From Mucilaginibacter corticis (lineage in GTDB: Bacteria; Bacteroidota; Bacteroidia; Sphingobacteriales; Sphingobacteriaceae): 64,000 nucleotides of DNA. Made by a program: the position numbers and the translations under genes. The stretch spans positions 1,984,001-2,048,000 of the forward strand of contig NZ_VLPK01000001.1 in the NCBI RefSeq assembly GCF_007558865.1, in the 5' to 3' direction. This document shows, piece by piece, positions 1 to 7,840 of this stretch. How positions within the stretch are numbered: position 1 is the stretch's first letter; the number at the start of each line of letters is the position of its first letter. Below the pieces are notes generated by a model, which saw nothing but the letters and a program-made list of their open reading frames with translations, searched no databases and was not told the origin of the DNA.

Positions 1-302
1 CTAACTCTGATCCTTCAAACATCGATTTCCCTATCCCTGCAAATGATGACGCTACCAAATCAATTTCATTGATCACCGGTATCATTATCAAAGCGATAGA
101 AGAAGGTTTGGACGAGCGCAAACGCGAGAAAGACGACGAAGCTGAAAAAGAAGCAGCACAGGCAAAAGCAAAAGCTGATGCTCCTGAAGTTGCAGACAGA
201 GCTGCCGGCGCTGAAGGTAAAAGAGCCCGCAAAACAGCTGTTGAAGCTACTGCCGCAGTAGAAGACGAAACAACTGCAGCTGCTGATACTACAGAAGAGT
301 AA
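1..302 (+). CDS. rpsB: 30S ribosomal protein S2, C-terminal part
   Basis: This is the 3' end of a gene that begins before the window. The readable frame starts at base 3 with NSDPSNIDFPIPANDDA, followed by SLITGIIIKAIEEG, which matches the last conserved helix of bacterial S2. After it comes a long tail rich in Ala, Glu and Lys, typical of Bacteroidota S2 and probably disordered. S2 is a late-assembling protein of the small ribosomal subunit. The gene directly precedes tsf, the classic rpsB-tsf order, with an 88-base gap holding an inverted repeat. Only about 100 residues are visible, so length and start cannot be judged. Confidence 0.93.
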   Translation, partial: NSDPSNIDFPIPANDDATKSISLITGIIIKAIEEGLDERKREKDDEAEKEAAQAKAKADAPEVADRAAGAEGKRARKTAVEATAAVEDETTAAADTTEE

Positions 303-310
303 TAATATTT

Positions 311-367
311 AGTCGTAAGTCTTGAGCCTATAGTCCTGTGCGACTTCCAGACTCAAGGCTTGCGACT
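311..367. repeat. imperfect inverted repeat between rpsB and tsf
   Basis: The arms 311-328 (agtcgtaagtcttgagcc) and 350-367 (gactcaaggcttgcgact) match as inverted repeats at 15 of 18 positions, around a 21-base loop. Two of the three differences would be G-U pairs in RNA. There is no strong T-run straight after, so it is more likely an interspersed repeat or an mRNA-processing hairpin than a terminator. Confidence 0.7.
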
Positions 368-390
368 TTTAACTTATAATCAAAAACAAG

Positions 391-1242
391 ATGTCTACAG
401 TACAAATATCTGCATCCGATGTAAACAAACTGCGCCAGCAAACCGGTGCCGGTATGATGGATTGCAAAAAAGCTTTAACTGAAACCAATGGCGATTTTGA
501 AGCAGCTATTGATTTTTTAAGAAAAAAAGGTGCTAAAGTAGCAGCCAGCCGTCAGGACCGTGAGTCAAACGAAGGTGTGGTTATTTCACGCACATCAGCT
601 GATTTTAAACGCGGTGTGATCATCGAGTTAAATTGCGAAACTGATTTCGTAGCTAAAAACGCTGATTTTATTGCTTTTGCTAACGCGATAGCTAACGAAG
701 CTGTTGAGCAAAACCCAAAATCATTAGAAGAGTTAAACAACTTAACTATCGATATTGAAAATTCACGTTTAACTATTGCCGAAGCTTGCATTGACAAGAC
801 CGGTAAAATTGGCGAGAAAATTGGTGTATCTAAATTCGAGATCATCGAAGGCGAAAAAGTTGTTGCTTACATACATGGTAACTACCGTTTAGGTGTATTG
901 GTTGGCTTAAGCAAAAATGTTGCAGGTGCTGACGAAGCAGGAAAAGACGTTGCTATGCAAATTGCAGCTATGAACCCTGTTGCTATTGATAAAGACGGTG
1001 TTGATGCATCAATTATTGAGCGTGAGCTTGAAATTGCTAAAGACCAGATCCGTGCAGAAGGTAAACCAGAAGAAATGGTTGAAAAAATTGCTGCCGGTAA
1101 ATTGAACAAATTCTACAAAGACTCAACCCTGTTAAACCAGGAGTTTGTTAAGGACTCGTCAAAAAACGTATCTCAGTTTTTAGATACTGTTGAAAAGGGT
1201 CTTACGGTAACAGCCTTTAAGCGGGTTGCTTTAGGAGCTTAA
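391..1242 (+). CDS. tsf: translation elongation factor Ts
   Basis: EF-Ts is the nucleotide exchange factor that removes GDP from EF-Tu in the cytoplasm. The 283-residue protein has the N-terminal UBA-like segment VNKLRQQTGAGMMDCKKAL near residues 12-30 and the conserved core motif TDFVAKN near residues 84-90, which contacts EF-Tu. Length is normal for the family. It follows rpsB and ends just before a strong terminator, so the two probably form one transcription unit. Codon use is strongly biased, as expected for an abundant translation protein. Confidence 0.97.
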   Translation: MSTVQISASDVNKLRQQTGAGMMDCKKALTETNGDFEAAIDFLRKKGAKVAASRQDRESNEGVVISRTSADFKRGVIIELNCETDFVAKNADFIAFANAIANEAVEQNPKSLEELNNLTIDIENSRLTIAEACIDKTGKIGEKIGVSKFEIIEGEKVVAYIHGNYRLGVLVGLSKNVAGADEAGKDVAMQIAAMNPVAIDKDGVDASIIERELEIAKDQIRAEGKPEEMVEKIAAGKLNKFYKDSTLLNQEFVKDSSKNVSQFLDTVEKGLTVTAFKRVALGA

Positions 1243-1250
1243 ATATTTTA

Positions 1251-1281
1251 ATCCCCCGATAATTATCGGGGGATTTTTTTT
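1251..1281 (+). terminator. Rho-independent terminator of rpsB-tsf
   Basis: A perfect 24-base palindrome (1251-1274, arms atcccccgataa and ttatcgggggat) is followed by a run of T to 1281. It starts eight bases after the tsf stop codon. Confidence 0.93.
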
Positions 1282-1290
1282 GCCAAAAAT

Positions 1291-1380
1291 GTTTCCACGT
1301 AGAGACGCAATACTTTGCGTCTTTTGTAATGATTGGCCGGAAACACAAAACGAGAGACACAAAGTATTGTGTCTCTACAG
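1291..1380. repeat. two head-to-head palindromic repeat copies (GAGACGCAA family)
   Basis: Copy one holds agacgcaatactttgcgtct (1303-1322, 8-base arms, 4-base loop). Copy two at 1353-1376 has arms agagacacaa and ttgtgtctct around agta. The outer edges gtttcc (1291-1296) and ggaaac (1339-1344) are also complementary. A third copy lies at 13587-13612. The unit lies between the tsf terminator and nagA, and it accounts for the open frame that extends upstream of nagA. Confidence 0.8.
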
Positions 1381-1391
1381 AGTTAATAAAA

Positions 1392-2510
1392 ATGATAACC
1401 GCTATATACAATCTTCAGCTGATATCTGATGGTGTTATTACCACGGGCAAAGCTGTTTTGATAAAAGGCGACAAGATCATTGACATTATTGCCGATACTG
1501 ATATTCCCGCCGGTGCAACGCGCATCGATCTGAATGGTAACTATCTCGCTCCGGGGTTAATAGACCTACAGATTTACGGCGCAGGCTCACCCTTATTTTT
1601 TGGCGGCGATCCATCGTCCAATGCTTTGGCACAAATGGAGCAAGTTTTGCTGGCGCAGGGATGCACAGGTTTTTTTGCCACCATTGCCACCAATACCGAT
1701 GATATTGTTGAGCAAGGCATCGATGCCGCATTGCAATATTGGGATAAACGCATAGGCAACTTTTTAGGTTTGCACCTGGAAGGGCCTTATTTAAACTCTA
1801 AACGCTGTGGCGCTCATCCACCTGCGTTAATTAAAAAAGCTACACTCGGGCAGGTAAAAAGTTGGGTTGAAAAAGCCAATGGCTTAATTAAAATGATAAC
1901 CCTTGCGCCCGAATTACAGGACACCGAAGTTTTAGCATACCTGAACGGGCAAGGCATCGTATTATCATCGGGCCATAGCAATGCTACATATGCTGAGGGA
2001 AAATCTTTTTTAAATAAACAAATACAAGCGGTAACGCATTTATACAATGCCATGCCGCCCATGCACCACCGCGATCCGGGTTATATCCCCGCGATATTTG
2101 AAGAGAGACCATACACCAGCATAGTCGCAGACGGTATCCATGTTGACTTCGCCATGATCCGTCTGGCTAAGCGCGAACTGGGCGATAAACTATTTTTAAT
2201 TACCGACGCGGTAACCGAAAGCAGTACCGGGGCGTATAAGCACCAGCTTAAAGGCGACAGGTATGCTATGCCCGACGGAACGTTATCCGGCTCATGCCTT
2301 ACCATGCTGCAGGCTGTACAAAATTGCGTGGAGCATGTTGGCATCAGCCTGGCAGAAGCTATCAATATGGCTGCCTTATATCCCGCGCAATTGATCGGTG
2401 ATGCCGGCATCGGGAAAATAGAAAAAGGCCTGGATGCAAACATGGTTATTTTTGATGACAAGTTTGAAGTTACCGGCGTGATCTTTAATGGCATAACAAA
2501 AACAACATAA
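1392..2510 (+). CDS. nagA: N-acetylglucosamine-6-phosphate deacetylase
   Basis: NagA removes the acetyl group from GlcNAc-6-phosphate, giving glucosamine-6-phosphate for glycolysis or cell-wall synthesis. The 372-residue amidohydrolase-fold protein shows the metal-binding HLEGPY motif, SSGHSNATY, THLYNAMPPMHHRDPG and the catalytic-Asp region LITDAV, all in family order. The frame stays open to 1329, but those 21 codons lie inside a palindromic repeat, so I place the start at ATG 1392 (MITAIYNLQ). Its neighbours are translation and nucleotide genes, so it is probably transcribed on its own. The GH3 hexosaminidase at 25979 could supply its substrate pathway. Confidence 0.93.
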   Translation: MITAIYNLQLISDGVITTGKAVLIKGDKIIDIIADTDIPAGATRIDLNGNYLAPGLIDLQIYGAGSPLFFGGDPSSNALAQMEQVLLAQGCTGFFATIATNTDDIVEQGIDAALQYWDKRIGNFLGLHLEGPYLNSKRCGAHPPALIKKATLGQVKSWVEKANGLIKMITLAPELQDTEVLAYLNGQGIVLSSGHSNATYAEGKSFLNKQIQAVTHLYNAMPPMHHRDPGYIPAIFEERPYTSIVADGIHVDFAMIRLAKRELGDKLFLITDAVTESSTGAYKHQLKGDRYAMPDGTLSGSCLTMLQAVQNCVEHVGISLAEAINMAALYPAQLIGDAGIGKIEKGLDANMVIFDDKFEVTGVIFNGITKTT

Positions 2511-2535
2511 AATTTTAACAATAGCTTTAATTACA

Positions 2536-2543
2536 TATTTTTG
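2536..2543 (+). promoter_or_regulatory. candidate -7 box for pyrH (TATTTTTG)
   Basis: TATTTTTG matches the Bacteroidota -7 consensus TAnnTTTG and lies 18 bases before the chosen pyrH ATG. No clear -33 TTG is seen. Confidence 0.55.
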
Positions 2544-2561
2544 ATAAATCCCATACCATCC

Positions 2562-3266
2562 ATGAAATATAAAAGAATCTTACTTAAGCTTAGTGGCGAG
2601 TCGCTAATGGGCGACAGGCAATACGGCATTGATAACAAGCAGGTTTTACAATACGCGCATGATATAAAAGCTGTTAAAGATAAAGGAATGGAAATAGCGG
2701 TTGTTGTAGGTGGGGGAAATATCTTTAGGGGATTAAGTGCCGAAAAATCAGGCATGGAACGTGCCCAGGCAGACTATATGGGTATGCTGGCCACCGTTAT
2801 CAATTGCATGGCCCTGCAAAACGCTTTAGAAAGTATTGGTGTTGAAACCCGTTTGCAATCGGCCATTAAAATGGAACAGATATGCGAGCCTTATATCCGC
2901 CGTCGTGCCATGACCCATTTAGAAAATGGTAAAATTGTAATATTCGGCGCCGGTACCGGTAACCCTTATTTCACTACAGATACTGCGGCATCGCTTCGCG
3001 CTATCGAGATGAAATCAGATGTGGTACTGAAAGGTACCCGTGTTGACGGTATCTATACAGCCGACCCGGAAAAAGACCCAAGCGCTACCCGTTATGACGA
3101 AATTACTTTCCAGGAAGTTTATGACAAAGGTTTGAACGTAATGGATATGACCGCCATAACCCTTTGCCAGGAAAATAAACTGCCTATTATTGTGTTTGAT
3201 ATGAACAAACCTGGCAACTTCATGAAAATTGCCGAAGGTGAACCAATAGGAACACTGGTTAAATAA
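2562..3266 (+). CDS. pyrH: UMP kinase
   Basis: UMP kinase makes UDP from UMP with ATP, in pyrimidine nucleotide synthesis. Bacterial PyrH is a hexamer of the amino-acid-kinase fold. The 234-residue protein begins [17 protein letters not shown], then has [11 protein letters not shown] and [17 protein letters not shown], the phosphate- and UMP-binding signatures. The frame opens at TTG 2541, but that codon overlaps the putative -7 box, so ATG 2562 is the better start. It is followed by frr, a gene order common in bacteria (rpsB, tsf, pyrH, frr), here interrupted by nagA. Confidence 0.96.
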   Translation: MKYKRILLKLSGESLMGDRQYGIDNKQVLQYAHDIKAVKDKGMEIAVVVGGGNIFRGLSAEKSGMERAQADYMGMLATVINCMALQNALESIGVETRLQSAIKMEQICEPYIRRRAMTHLENGKIVIFGAGTGNPYFTTDTAASLRAIEMKSDVVLKGTRVDGIYTADPEKDPSATRYDEITFQEVYDKGLNVMDMTAITLCQENKLPIIVFDMNKPGNFMKIAEGEPIGTLVK

Positions 3267-3286
3267 GGCTATTTCACAGATTTTAC

Positions 3287-3294
3287 TATTTTTG
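3287..3294 (+). promoter_or_regulatory. candidate -7 box for frr (TATTTTTG)
   Basis: A perfect TAnnTTTG match lies 16 bases before the frr ATG, in the 44-base gap after pyrH. It suggests frr has its own promoter as well as any read-through. Confidence 0.5.
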
Positions 3295-3310
3295 TCAAAA
3301 AAATAAAGCA

Positions 3311-3874
3311 ATGAGCGAACTCATTAAAAAACAAGTAACCGAAGCTAAAGCGGCGATGGAACGCGCTATTGAACACGCGGACAACGAGCTGAATAAAATA
3401 CGTGCCGGTAAAGCAAGCCCGTCTATGTTAGACGATATTTATGTTGATTACTACGGTGCATCAACCCCGTTAAGCCAGGTAGGCAGCGTTAATACGCCTG
3501 ATGCACGTACCATTGTTGTACAGCCATGGGAAAAATCATTGTTGGGTGCTATCGAAAAAGCTATCATGGAAGCTAACCTTGGTGTTAATCCACAAAATGA
3601 TGGTGTGATCATCCGCATTAACGTACCTCCGTTGACAGAGGAGCGCCGCCGCGACCTGGTTAAAAAAGCCAAAGGCGAAGCCGAGAACGGTAAAATTGCT
3701 ATCCGCAACGTACGTAAGGATGCCAATGAAAAGATCAGGAAACTAAAAGCCGAAGGTGTATCAGAAGATGAAATGAAAACAGGCGAGGGCGAGATACAAA
3801 AACTGACAGATGCCTATATTGTTAAGGTAGATCAGTTATCAGAAGCCAAAGAAAAAGATATCATGACGGTTTAA
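3311..3874 (+). CDS. frr: ribosome recycling factor
   Basis: RRF splits post-termination ribosomes together with EF-G. The 187-residue length is close to the usual 185. Recognisable segments are LNKIRAGKASPSMLD near residues 27-41, the hinge-domain stretch QPWEKSLLGAIEKAI, and VPPLTEERRRDLVKKAKGEAE in the long three-helix-bundle domain. It follows pyrH and ends at a strong terminator shared with the convergent gene at 3932. Confidence 0.97.
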   Translation: MSELIKKQVTEAKAAMERAIEHADNELNKIRAGKASPSMLDDIYVDYYGASTPLSQVGSVNTPDARTIVVQPWEKSLLGAIEKAIMEANLGVNPQNDGVIIRINVPPLTEERRRDLVKKAKGEAENGKIAIRNVRKDANEKIRKLKAEGVSEDEMKTGEGEIQKLTDAYIVKVDQLSEAKEKDIMTV

Positions 3875-3893
3875 TACCGGTCCAAATTAATAC

Positions 3894-3928
3894 AAAAGGC
3901 CACCCGGAATTTTCGGGTGGCCTTTTTT
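3894..3928. terminator. bidirectional terminator between frr and the convergent gene
   Basis: Arms ggccacccg (3898-3906) and cgggtggcc (3914-3922) enclose a 7-base loop. Four A before and six T after allow termination on both strands, serving frr (+) and the gene at 3932-4363 (-). Confidence 0.92.
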
Positions 3929-3931
3929 GTT

Positions 3932-4363
3932 TCAGTTTATTTCTTCGACGGTAAAAAATGGTAAGCCTTTATCGTTTTTTACGCCTTGGTAAACTGTGCA
4001 TTTCATCTTAATGATTTTCCGCGATTTGAGTTTGTTTAAATTGAGGCCCTGCTGCACCGTGCCATAATAAAAAGGAGTTGGGCAATTAGCGATAGAAAAA
4101 TCAATATCGGTACCGCCAATGCCGCCCTCGCCCTTAAAATCAATATTGGCGTATTTTTTACCGTCGATTATTTTCTTTTTGTGAAGTTGCTCAATGATTT
4201 GAGGATTGTTGGTTTCAGTAAAGCCCAGATAGGTGGCTTTTACAATTGCTGTAGCTTTCCCATTTTTAAAATGTAGCGGCCCTAAAAAGTCGCATGGTTT
4301 TTGGGCTGATGACTTGAATGATATCAAAAAAAGGATAAGCGCGTATGTTACAGGTAGTTTCAT
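3932..4363 (-). CDS. small predicted secreted protein, unknown function
   Basis: I do not recognise the family. The 143-residue protein starts MKLPVTYALILFLISF and continues KSSAQ, a convincing signal peptide with cleavage expected after SSAQ. The mature part is small, with Cys in PCDF near the start, Cys in IANCPTP and Cys in KMKCTVY, and no repeats or membrane segment. It ends in FTVEEIN. The frame stays open upstream to 4399, but ATG 4363 puts the signal peptide at the N-terminus. It is convergent with frr and divergent from the ABC exporter, so probably monocistronic. It is likely periplasmic or surface-exposed; no role can be assigned. Confidence 0.7.
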   Translation of the reverse strand: MKLPVTYALILFLISFKSSAQKPCDFLGPLHFKNGKATAIVKATYLGFTETNNPQIIEQLHKKKIIDGKKYANIDFKGEGGIGGTDIDFSIANCPTPFYYGTVQQGLNLNKLKSRKIIKMKCTVYQGVKNDKGLPFFTVEEIN

Positions 4364-4402
4364 AAGCGTCAAGTTAAGTAAAAATGGATATAATGTCAAA
4401 TT

Positions 4403-4444
4403 AAAGGGAATGAGCTACTTAGCCACTCCCTTTTTTTATTTTTG
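4403..4444 (+). promoter_or_regulatory. hairpin with T-run plus -7 box before the ABC exporter
   Basis: Arms aaagggaatg (4403-4412) and cactcccttt (4424-4433) pair with one mismatch and run into seven T (4431-4437). The T-run leads into TATTTTTG (4437-4444), a -7 match that ends only eight bases before the ATG at 4453. The hairpin may insulate the gene from upstream transcription; the box would give a very short leader. Confidence 0.5.
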
Positions 4445-4452
4445 CGGCATAT

Positions 4453-6228
4453 ATGAAAATACTTTTATCATACCTAAAAGATCATCGCTGGACGGTAGTG
4501 CTTGCTTTAGTACTTGCGGGCTTCAATATTGGCTTCTCGCTGGTTGACCCTATGATCACACGCAATATCATCGATAATTACATTGTACCACCACACTTGC
4601 CACCACACCATGCATACTTTACATTTGAATACCGTTTACACGGTTCGCTGATATTAGTTGGTTTGGCTTTGGGTGCGGCAATGGTATCGCGGATAGCAAA
4701 AAATTTCCAGGATTATTTCACCAATATCATTGTGCTTAAAACAGGCGCAGCTATGTATGGCGACGGGTTAAAGCACTCGCTTGAACTGCCTTACCAGGTA
4801 TTTGAGGACCAACGCAGCGGCGAAACACTTGGCGTTTTACAAAAAGTGCGTTTGGACTGTGAAAAATTTATTACCTCATTTATCAGCGTGTTGTTTGTGA
4901 GTTTGGTAGGGATGATATTCGTAATTGTATATTCGCTAAGTGTTAACTACAAAGTTACTTTGGTATACTTTGCCGCTATACCGATTATAGCTTTTGTTAG
5001 CTCGGCTTTAAGTAAACGCATAAAAACCATTCAAAAAAACATAGTTGGCGAAACTACGGCTTTGGCAGGGTCTACTACTGAGTCTTTAAGAAATATCGAA
5101 CTGGTAAAAAGCCTTGGCTTAGCCAGCCAGGAAATAGAGCGCCTTAACAAAACAACTTTTAAAATCCTCGATCTTGAGCTAAAAAAAGTAAAATTTGTAC
5201 GTAGCATGAGCTTTATACAGGGTACTATAGTAAACTTAGTACGTAACTGTATGGTGGTAATTTTGCTTATGTTGATTTTTAAAGACGAGCTAACTACCGG
5301 TAGCTACCTGCAGTTTTTATTCTACTCTTTCTTCCTGTTTAACCCTTTGCAAGAGTTAGGTAACGTAATCCAGTCATGGCGTGAAGCACAGGTATCTTTA
5401 GCTAATTTTAAGAAGATAATTGAAACGCCTATTGATGTTAAACCGGAAAAACCGGTATTGGTTGAAAAAATCACCAAACTGATATTTAATAACGTAACGT
5501 TTAAACACTTAACCGCTAACCGCAACGCGCTTAACCATATTACCTTTGAAACCAATAGCGGCGAAACCATCGCTTTTGTTGGTCCATCGGGTTCGGGTAA
5601 AACCACGCTGGTTAAATTATTGGTGGGCTTATACCAGCCTTTAGAGGGGGATATCACTTACAACGGTATTGCCAGCAAGGAAATAGACCTGGATCAGCTG
5701 CGCGAGAAAATAGGTTTTGTGACCCAGGATACCCAATTATTCTCGGGTACTATTCGCGAAAACCTGTTATTTGTACGCCCTGATGCTACTGATGAAGAGT
5801 GCCTTGACGTATTGCAACGTGCCGCATGCCAAACCCTAATGGCCCGTGCCAGCAATGGCCTGGATACCATAATAGGCGAGGGCGGCGTAAAAGTTTCGGG
5901 TGGTGAGAAACAGCGTTTATCAATCGCCCGTGCATTGCTGCGCCAGCCTGATCTGTTGGTATTTGATGAAGCGACATCATCATTAGACTCGCTGACTGAG
6001 GAAGAAATAACCGAAACCATTAAGGACGTTTCTGAGTTTCACAACCATATCACCATTTTGATAGCGCACCGATTATCCACCATTATGCATGCCGATAGGG
6101 TATATGTGCTTGAAAAAGGCAGGATCATTGAATCCGGCAAACATACAGAGTTGTTAGAGCAGAAAGGATTATACTATGCCATGTGGAGACAACAGATCGG
6201 TGAGAAATTTACGGCTGGAATAGATTAG
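4453..6228 (+). CDS. ABC exporter, fused membrane and ATPase domains
   Basis: This is a 591-residue half-transporter expected to act as a dimer in the inner membrane. The first ~320 residues carry six likely membrane segments of the type-I exporter fold, beginning VVLALVLAGFNIGFSLVDP. The C-terminal ATPase has Walker A GPSGSGKTT, Q-loop FVTQDTQLF, signature VSGGEKQRLS, Walker B LLVFDEATSSLDS and H-loop IAHRLST, all intact. Substrate cannot be told: lipids, drugs and peptides are all possible for this family. It stands alone, followed by a palindromic repeat and the convergent MFS gene. Confidence 0.9.
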   Translation: MKILLSYLKDHRWTVVLALVLAGFNIGFSLVDPMITRNIIDNYIVPPHLPPHHAYFTFEYRLHGSLILVGLALGAAMVSRIAKNFQDYFTNIIVLKTGAAMYGDGLKHSLELPYQVFEDQRSGETLGVLQKVRLDCEKFITSFISVLFVSLVGMIFVIVYSLSVNYKVTLVYFAAIPIIAFVSSALSKRIKTIQKNIVGETTALAGSTTESLRNIELVKSLGLASQEIERLNKTTFKILDLELKKVKFVRSMSFIQGTIVNLVRNCMVVILLMLIFKDELTTGSYLQFLFYSFFLFNPLQELGNVIQSWREAQVSLANFKKIIETPIDVKPEKPVLVEKITKLIFNNVTFKHLTANRNALNHITFETNSGETIAFVGPSGSGKTTLVKLLVGLYQPLEGDITYNGIASKEIDLDQLREKIGFVTQDTQLFSGTIRENLLFVRPDATDEECLDVLQRAACQTLMARASNGLDTIIGEGGVKVSGGEKQRLSIARALLRQPDLLVFDEATSSLDSLTEEEITETIKDVSEFHNHITILIAHRLSTIMHADRVYVLEKGRIIESGKHTELLEQKGLYYAMWRQQIGEKFTAGID

Positions 6229-6252
6229 TTATTTTATACTTTAAAATAAAAT

Positions 6253-6343
6253 TGTCATTTCGAAACGAGGAACGAGTGAGAAATCTTATACAAGCGATCA
6301 GTGATATGGCGTTTAAGATTTCTCGCTATGTTTCGAAATGACA
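6253..6343. repeat. 91-base palindromic repeat, copy A
   Basis: The outer arms tgtcatttcgaaac (6253-6266) and gtttcgaaatgaca (6330-6343) are perfect 14-base inverted repeats. Inner arms gagaaatctta (6278-6288) and taagatttctc (6314-6324) are also perfect. A second 91-base copy lies at 7737-7827, on the other side of the MFS gene. By hand alignment about 13 of 91 positions differ. No open frame is inside, so it resembles a MITE or REP-like non-coding element. Confidence 0.88.
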
Positions 6344-6355
6344 AGAAAGTAATCT

Positions 6356-7654
6356 TTATATAGCAATCTCTTCCTTAGCCTCAGGCGACGAGATCTCGTT
6401 TAATGATAACGGAATTAGTTTCCTGGTTTTAAAGTAAGTAATACTTACGATCAACAAAGTCATGCTACCACCAAATAATACAGATGGTACTGTACCCAGC
6501 AATTTAGCCGCGGTGCCTGATTCAAAGGCGCCGATCTCATTAGACGAACCGATAAACATTTGATTTACTGCCGATACACGGCCGCGCATACTATCGGGTG
6601 TTAAGATCTGCATAATGGTACCGCGGATCAATACACTGATGCTGTCAAAACCACCCTCGGTAAATAAGAATAATAGCGATAAATAGAAATTACGCGATAA
6701 AGCGAAGCAGATAATGGATAAGCCAAAGCCTGTAACCGCTATCAATAAATTACGCCATGGTTTGCCCATAGGCGAGATCCTGGCCATGGCCAGCATAACC
6801 AATACCGCGCCTAACGATGATGTAGCACGCATAATGCCCAAACCTTGCGGGCCTACGTGTAAGATCTCATTAGCAAACACTGGTAACAAAGCCACCGCCC
6901 CGCCAAAAAATACCGAGAACAAATCAAGGCTCATAGCGCCTATCATCATTTTATTATGGAACACAAAGTGGATGCCTTCTGACAGGCTTTCCCAGATGCT
7001 TTCTTTTGGTACATAAACGGGCGGGTATCTTTTCAGGAAGAACACGCAAACCAAGGCCACGGTTAAAAATACAATGATCACGCTAAACGTTACCGTGATG
7101 CCATAAAAACCATACAGCAACCCGCCAACAAGCGGACCTAATATCGAGGCAATTTGCCAGCTCGAGCTGTTCCAGCTGCTTGAGTTTGGATAAATTTCTT
7201 TTGGTACGCTGTGCGCCATAATGGTAAAGGCTGCCGGGTTGTAAAACGCGCGTGCAACCCCATTACAAAACACCATCACATATAAAATTGGGATGATCCA
7301 CCCGGCGTGAATATAGCTTTCCATACTTTTTAAGGTGATGGTAAACATGACGATAGACGAGATCAGTACCGCGAAGAATACGAATAAAAGCATCTTCTTT
7401 TTTTCTGATTTGTCCGCAATGTAACCGCCATATAAAGCGATACCGATGGACGGAATAGCTTCACTTAAGCCGATCAAGCCTAAAGCGAAAGCGCTTTTGG
7501 TTAACTGGTATACGTAAAAGCCTAAAATAACGGCCTGCATCTGGTAAGCAAAGGTGAAGAAAAATTTCATGCCCAGGTATGAGCGGAAATCTTTATAACG
7601 TAAAGCTACGAAAGGGTCCTTTTCAGGTAGCGGTTGACTAGCGGGATCTGCCAT
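6356..7654 (-). CDS. MFS transporter (EntS-like group)
   Basis: This 432-residue inner-membrane protein has about 12 hydrophobic segments. It has the FRSYLGMKFFFTFAYQMQ start and the loop GGYIADKSEKKK between helices 2 and 3, which corresponds to MFS motif A (G-x3-D-x3-K). The pattern resembles the MFS_3/EntS group, whose studied members export siderophores or drugs; the substrate here is unknown. It is flanked by the two 91-base repeat copies and read on the minus strand, as are recG, ridA and the 47-residue gene upstream, though the repeat probably separates the transcripts. Confidence 0.85.
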   Translation of the reverse strand: MADPASQPLPEKDPFVALRYKDFRSYLGMKFFFTFAYQMQAVILGFYVYQLTKSAFALGLIGLSEAIPSIGIALYGGYIADKSEKKKMLLFVFFAVLISSIVMFTITLKSMESYIHAGWIIPILYVMVFCNGVARAFYNPAAFTIMAHSVPKEIYPNSSSWNSSSWQIASILGPLVGGLLYGFYGITVTFSVIIVFLTVALVCVFFLKRYPPVYVPKESIWESLSEGIHFVFHNKMMIGAMSLDLFSVFFGGAVALLPVFANEILHVGPQGLGIMRATSSLGAVLVMLAMARISPMGKPWRNLLIAVTGFGLSIICFALSRNFYLSLLFLFTEGGFDSISVLIRGTIMQILTPDSMRGRVSAVNQMFIGSSNEIGAFESGTAAKLLGTVPSVLFGGSMTLLIVSITYFKTRKLIPLSLNEISSPEAKEEIAI

Positions 7655-7736
7655 GCGACAAATTTACGATTCGGCAGTGAAGATTTGAGATTAAAAGATT
7701 CTAATACGGCAAAATGATAATGTGATGAAATAAGAT

Positions 7737-7827
7737 TGTCATTTCGATACGAGGTATGAGTGAGAAATCTTAGACAAGCGATCCGTAGCATGACGTTTAA
7801 GATTTCTCACTTCGTATCGAAATGACA
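7737..7827. repeat. 91-base palindromic repeat, copy B
   Basis: The outer arms tgtcatttcgatacga (7737-7752) and tcgtatcgaaatgaca (7812-7827) are perfect 16-base inverted repeats. The element is the same length as copy A at 6253. Where copy A has gaaac/gtttc, copy B has gatac/gtatc, a compensatory pair change that keeps the stem. Confidence 0.88.
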
Positions 7828-7840
7828 CATAGATTTAACT

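Noticed and set aside
552..845. Minus-strand open frame inside tsf
   Set aside because: It is a shadow of the tsf coding frame with no family features; the same applies to many open frames opposite recG, metK and the nuo genes.
1329..1391. N-terminal extension of nagA (start codon 1329)
   Set aside because: The extra codons fall in the palindromic repeat and are translated repeat sequence (TKYCVST); the family N-terminus begins at ATG 1392.
6253..7827. MFS gene as a composite transposon
   Set aside because: The flanking palindromes carry no transposase, no target-site duplication could be shown, and the gene looks ordinary.
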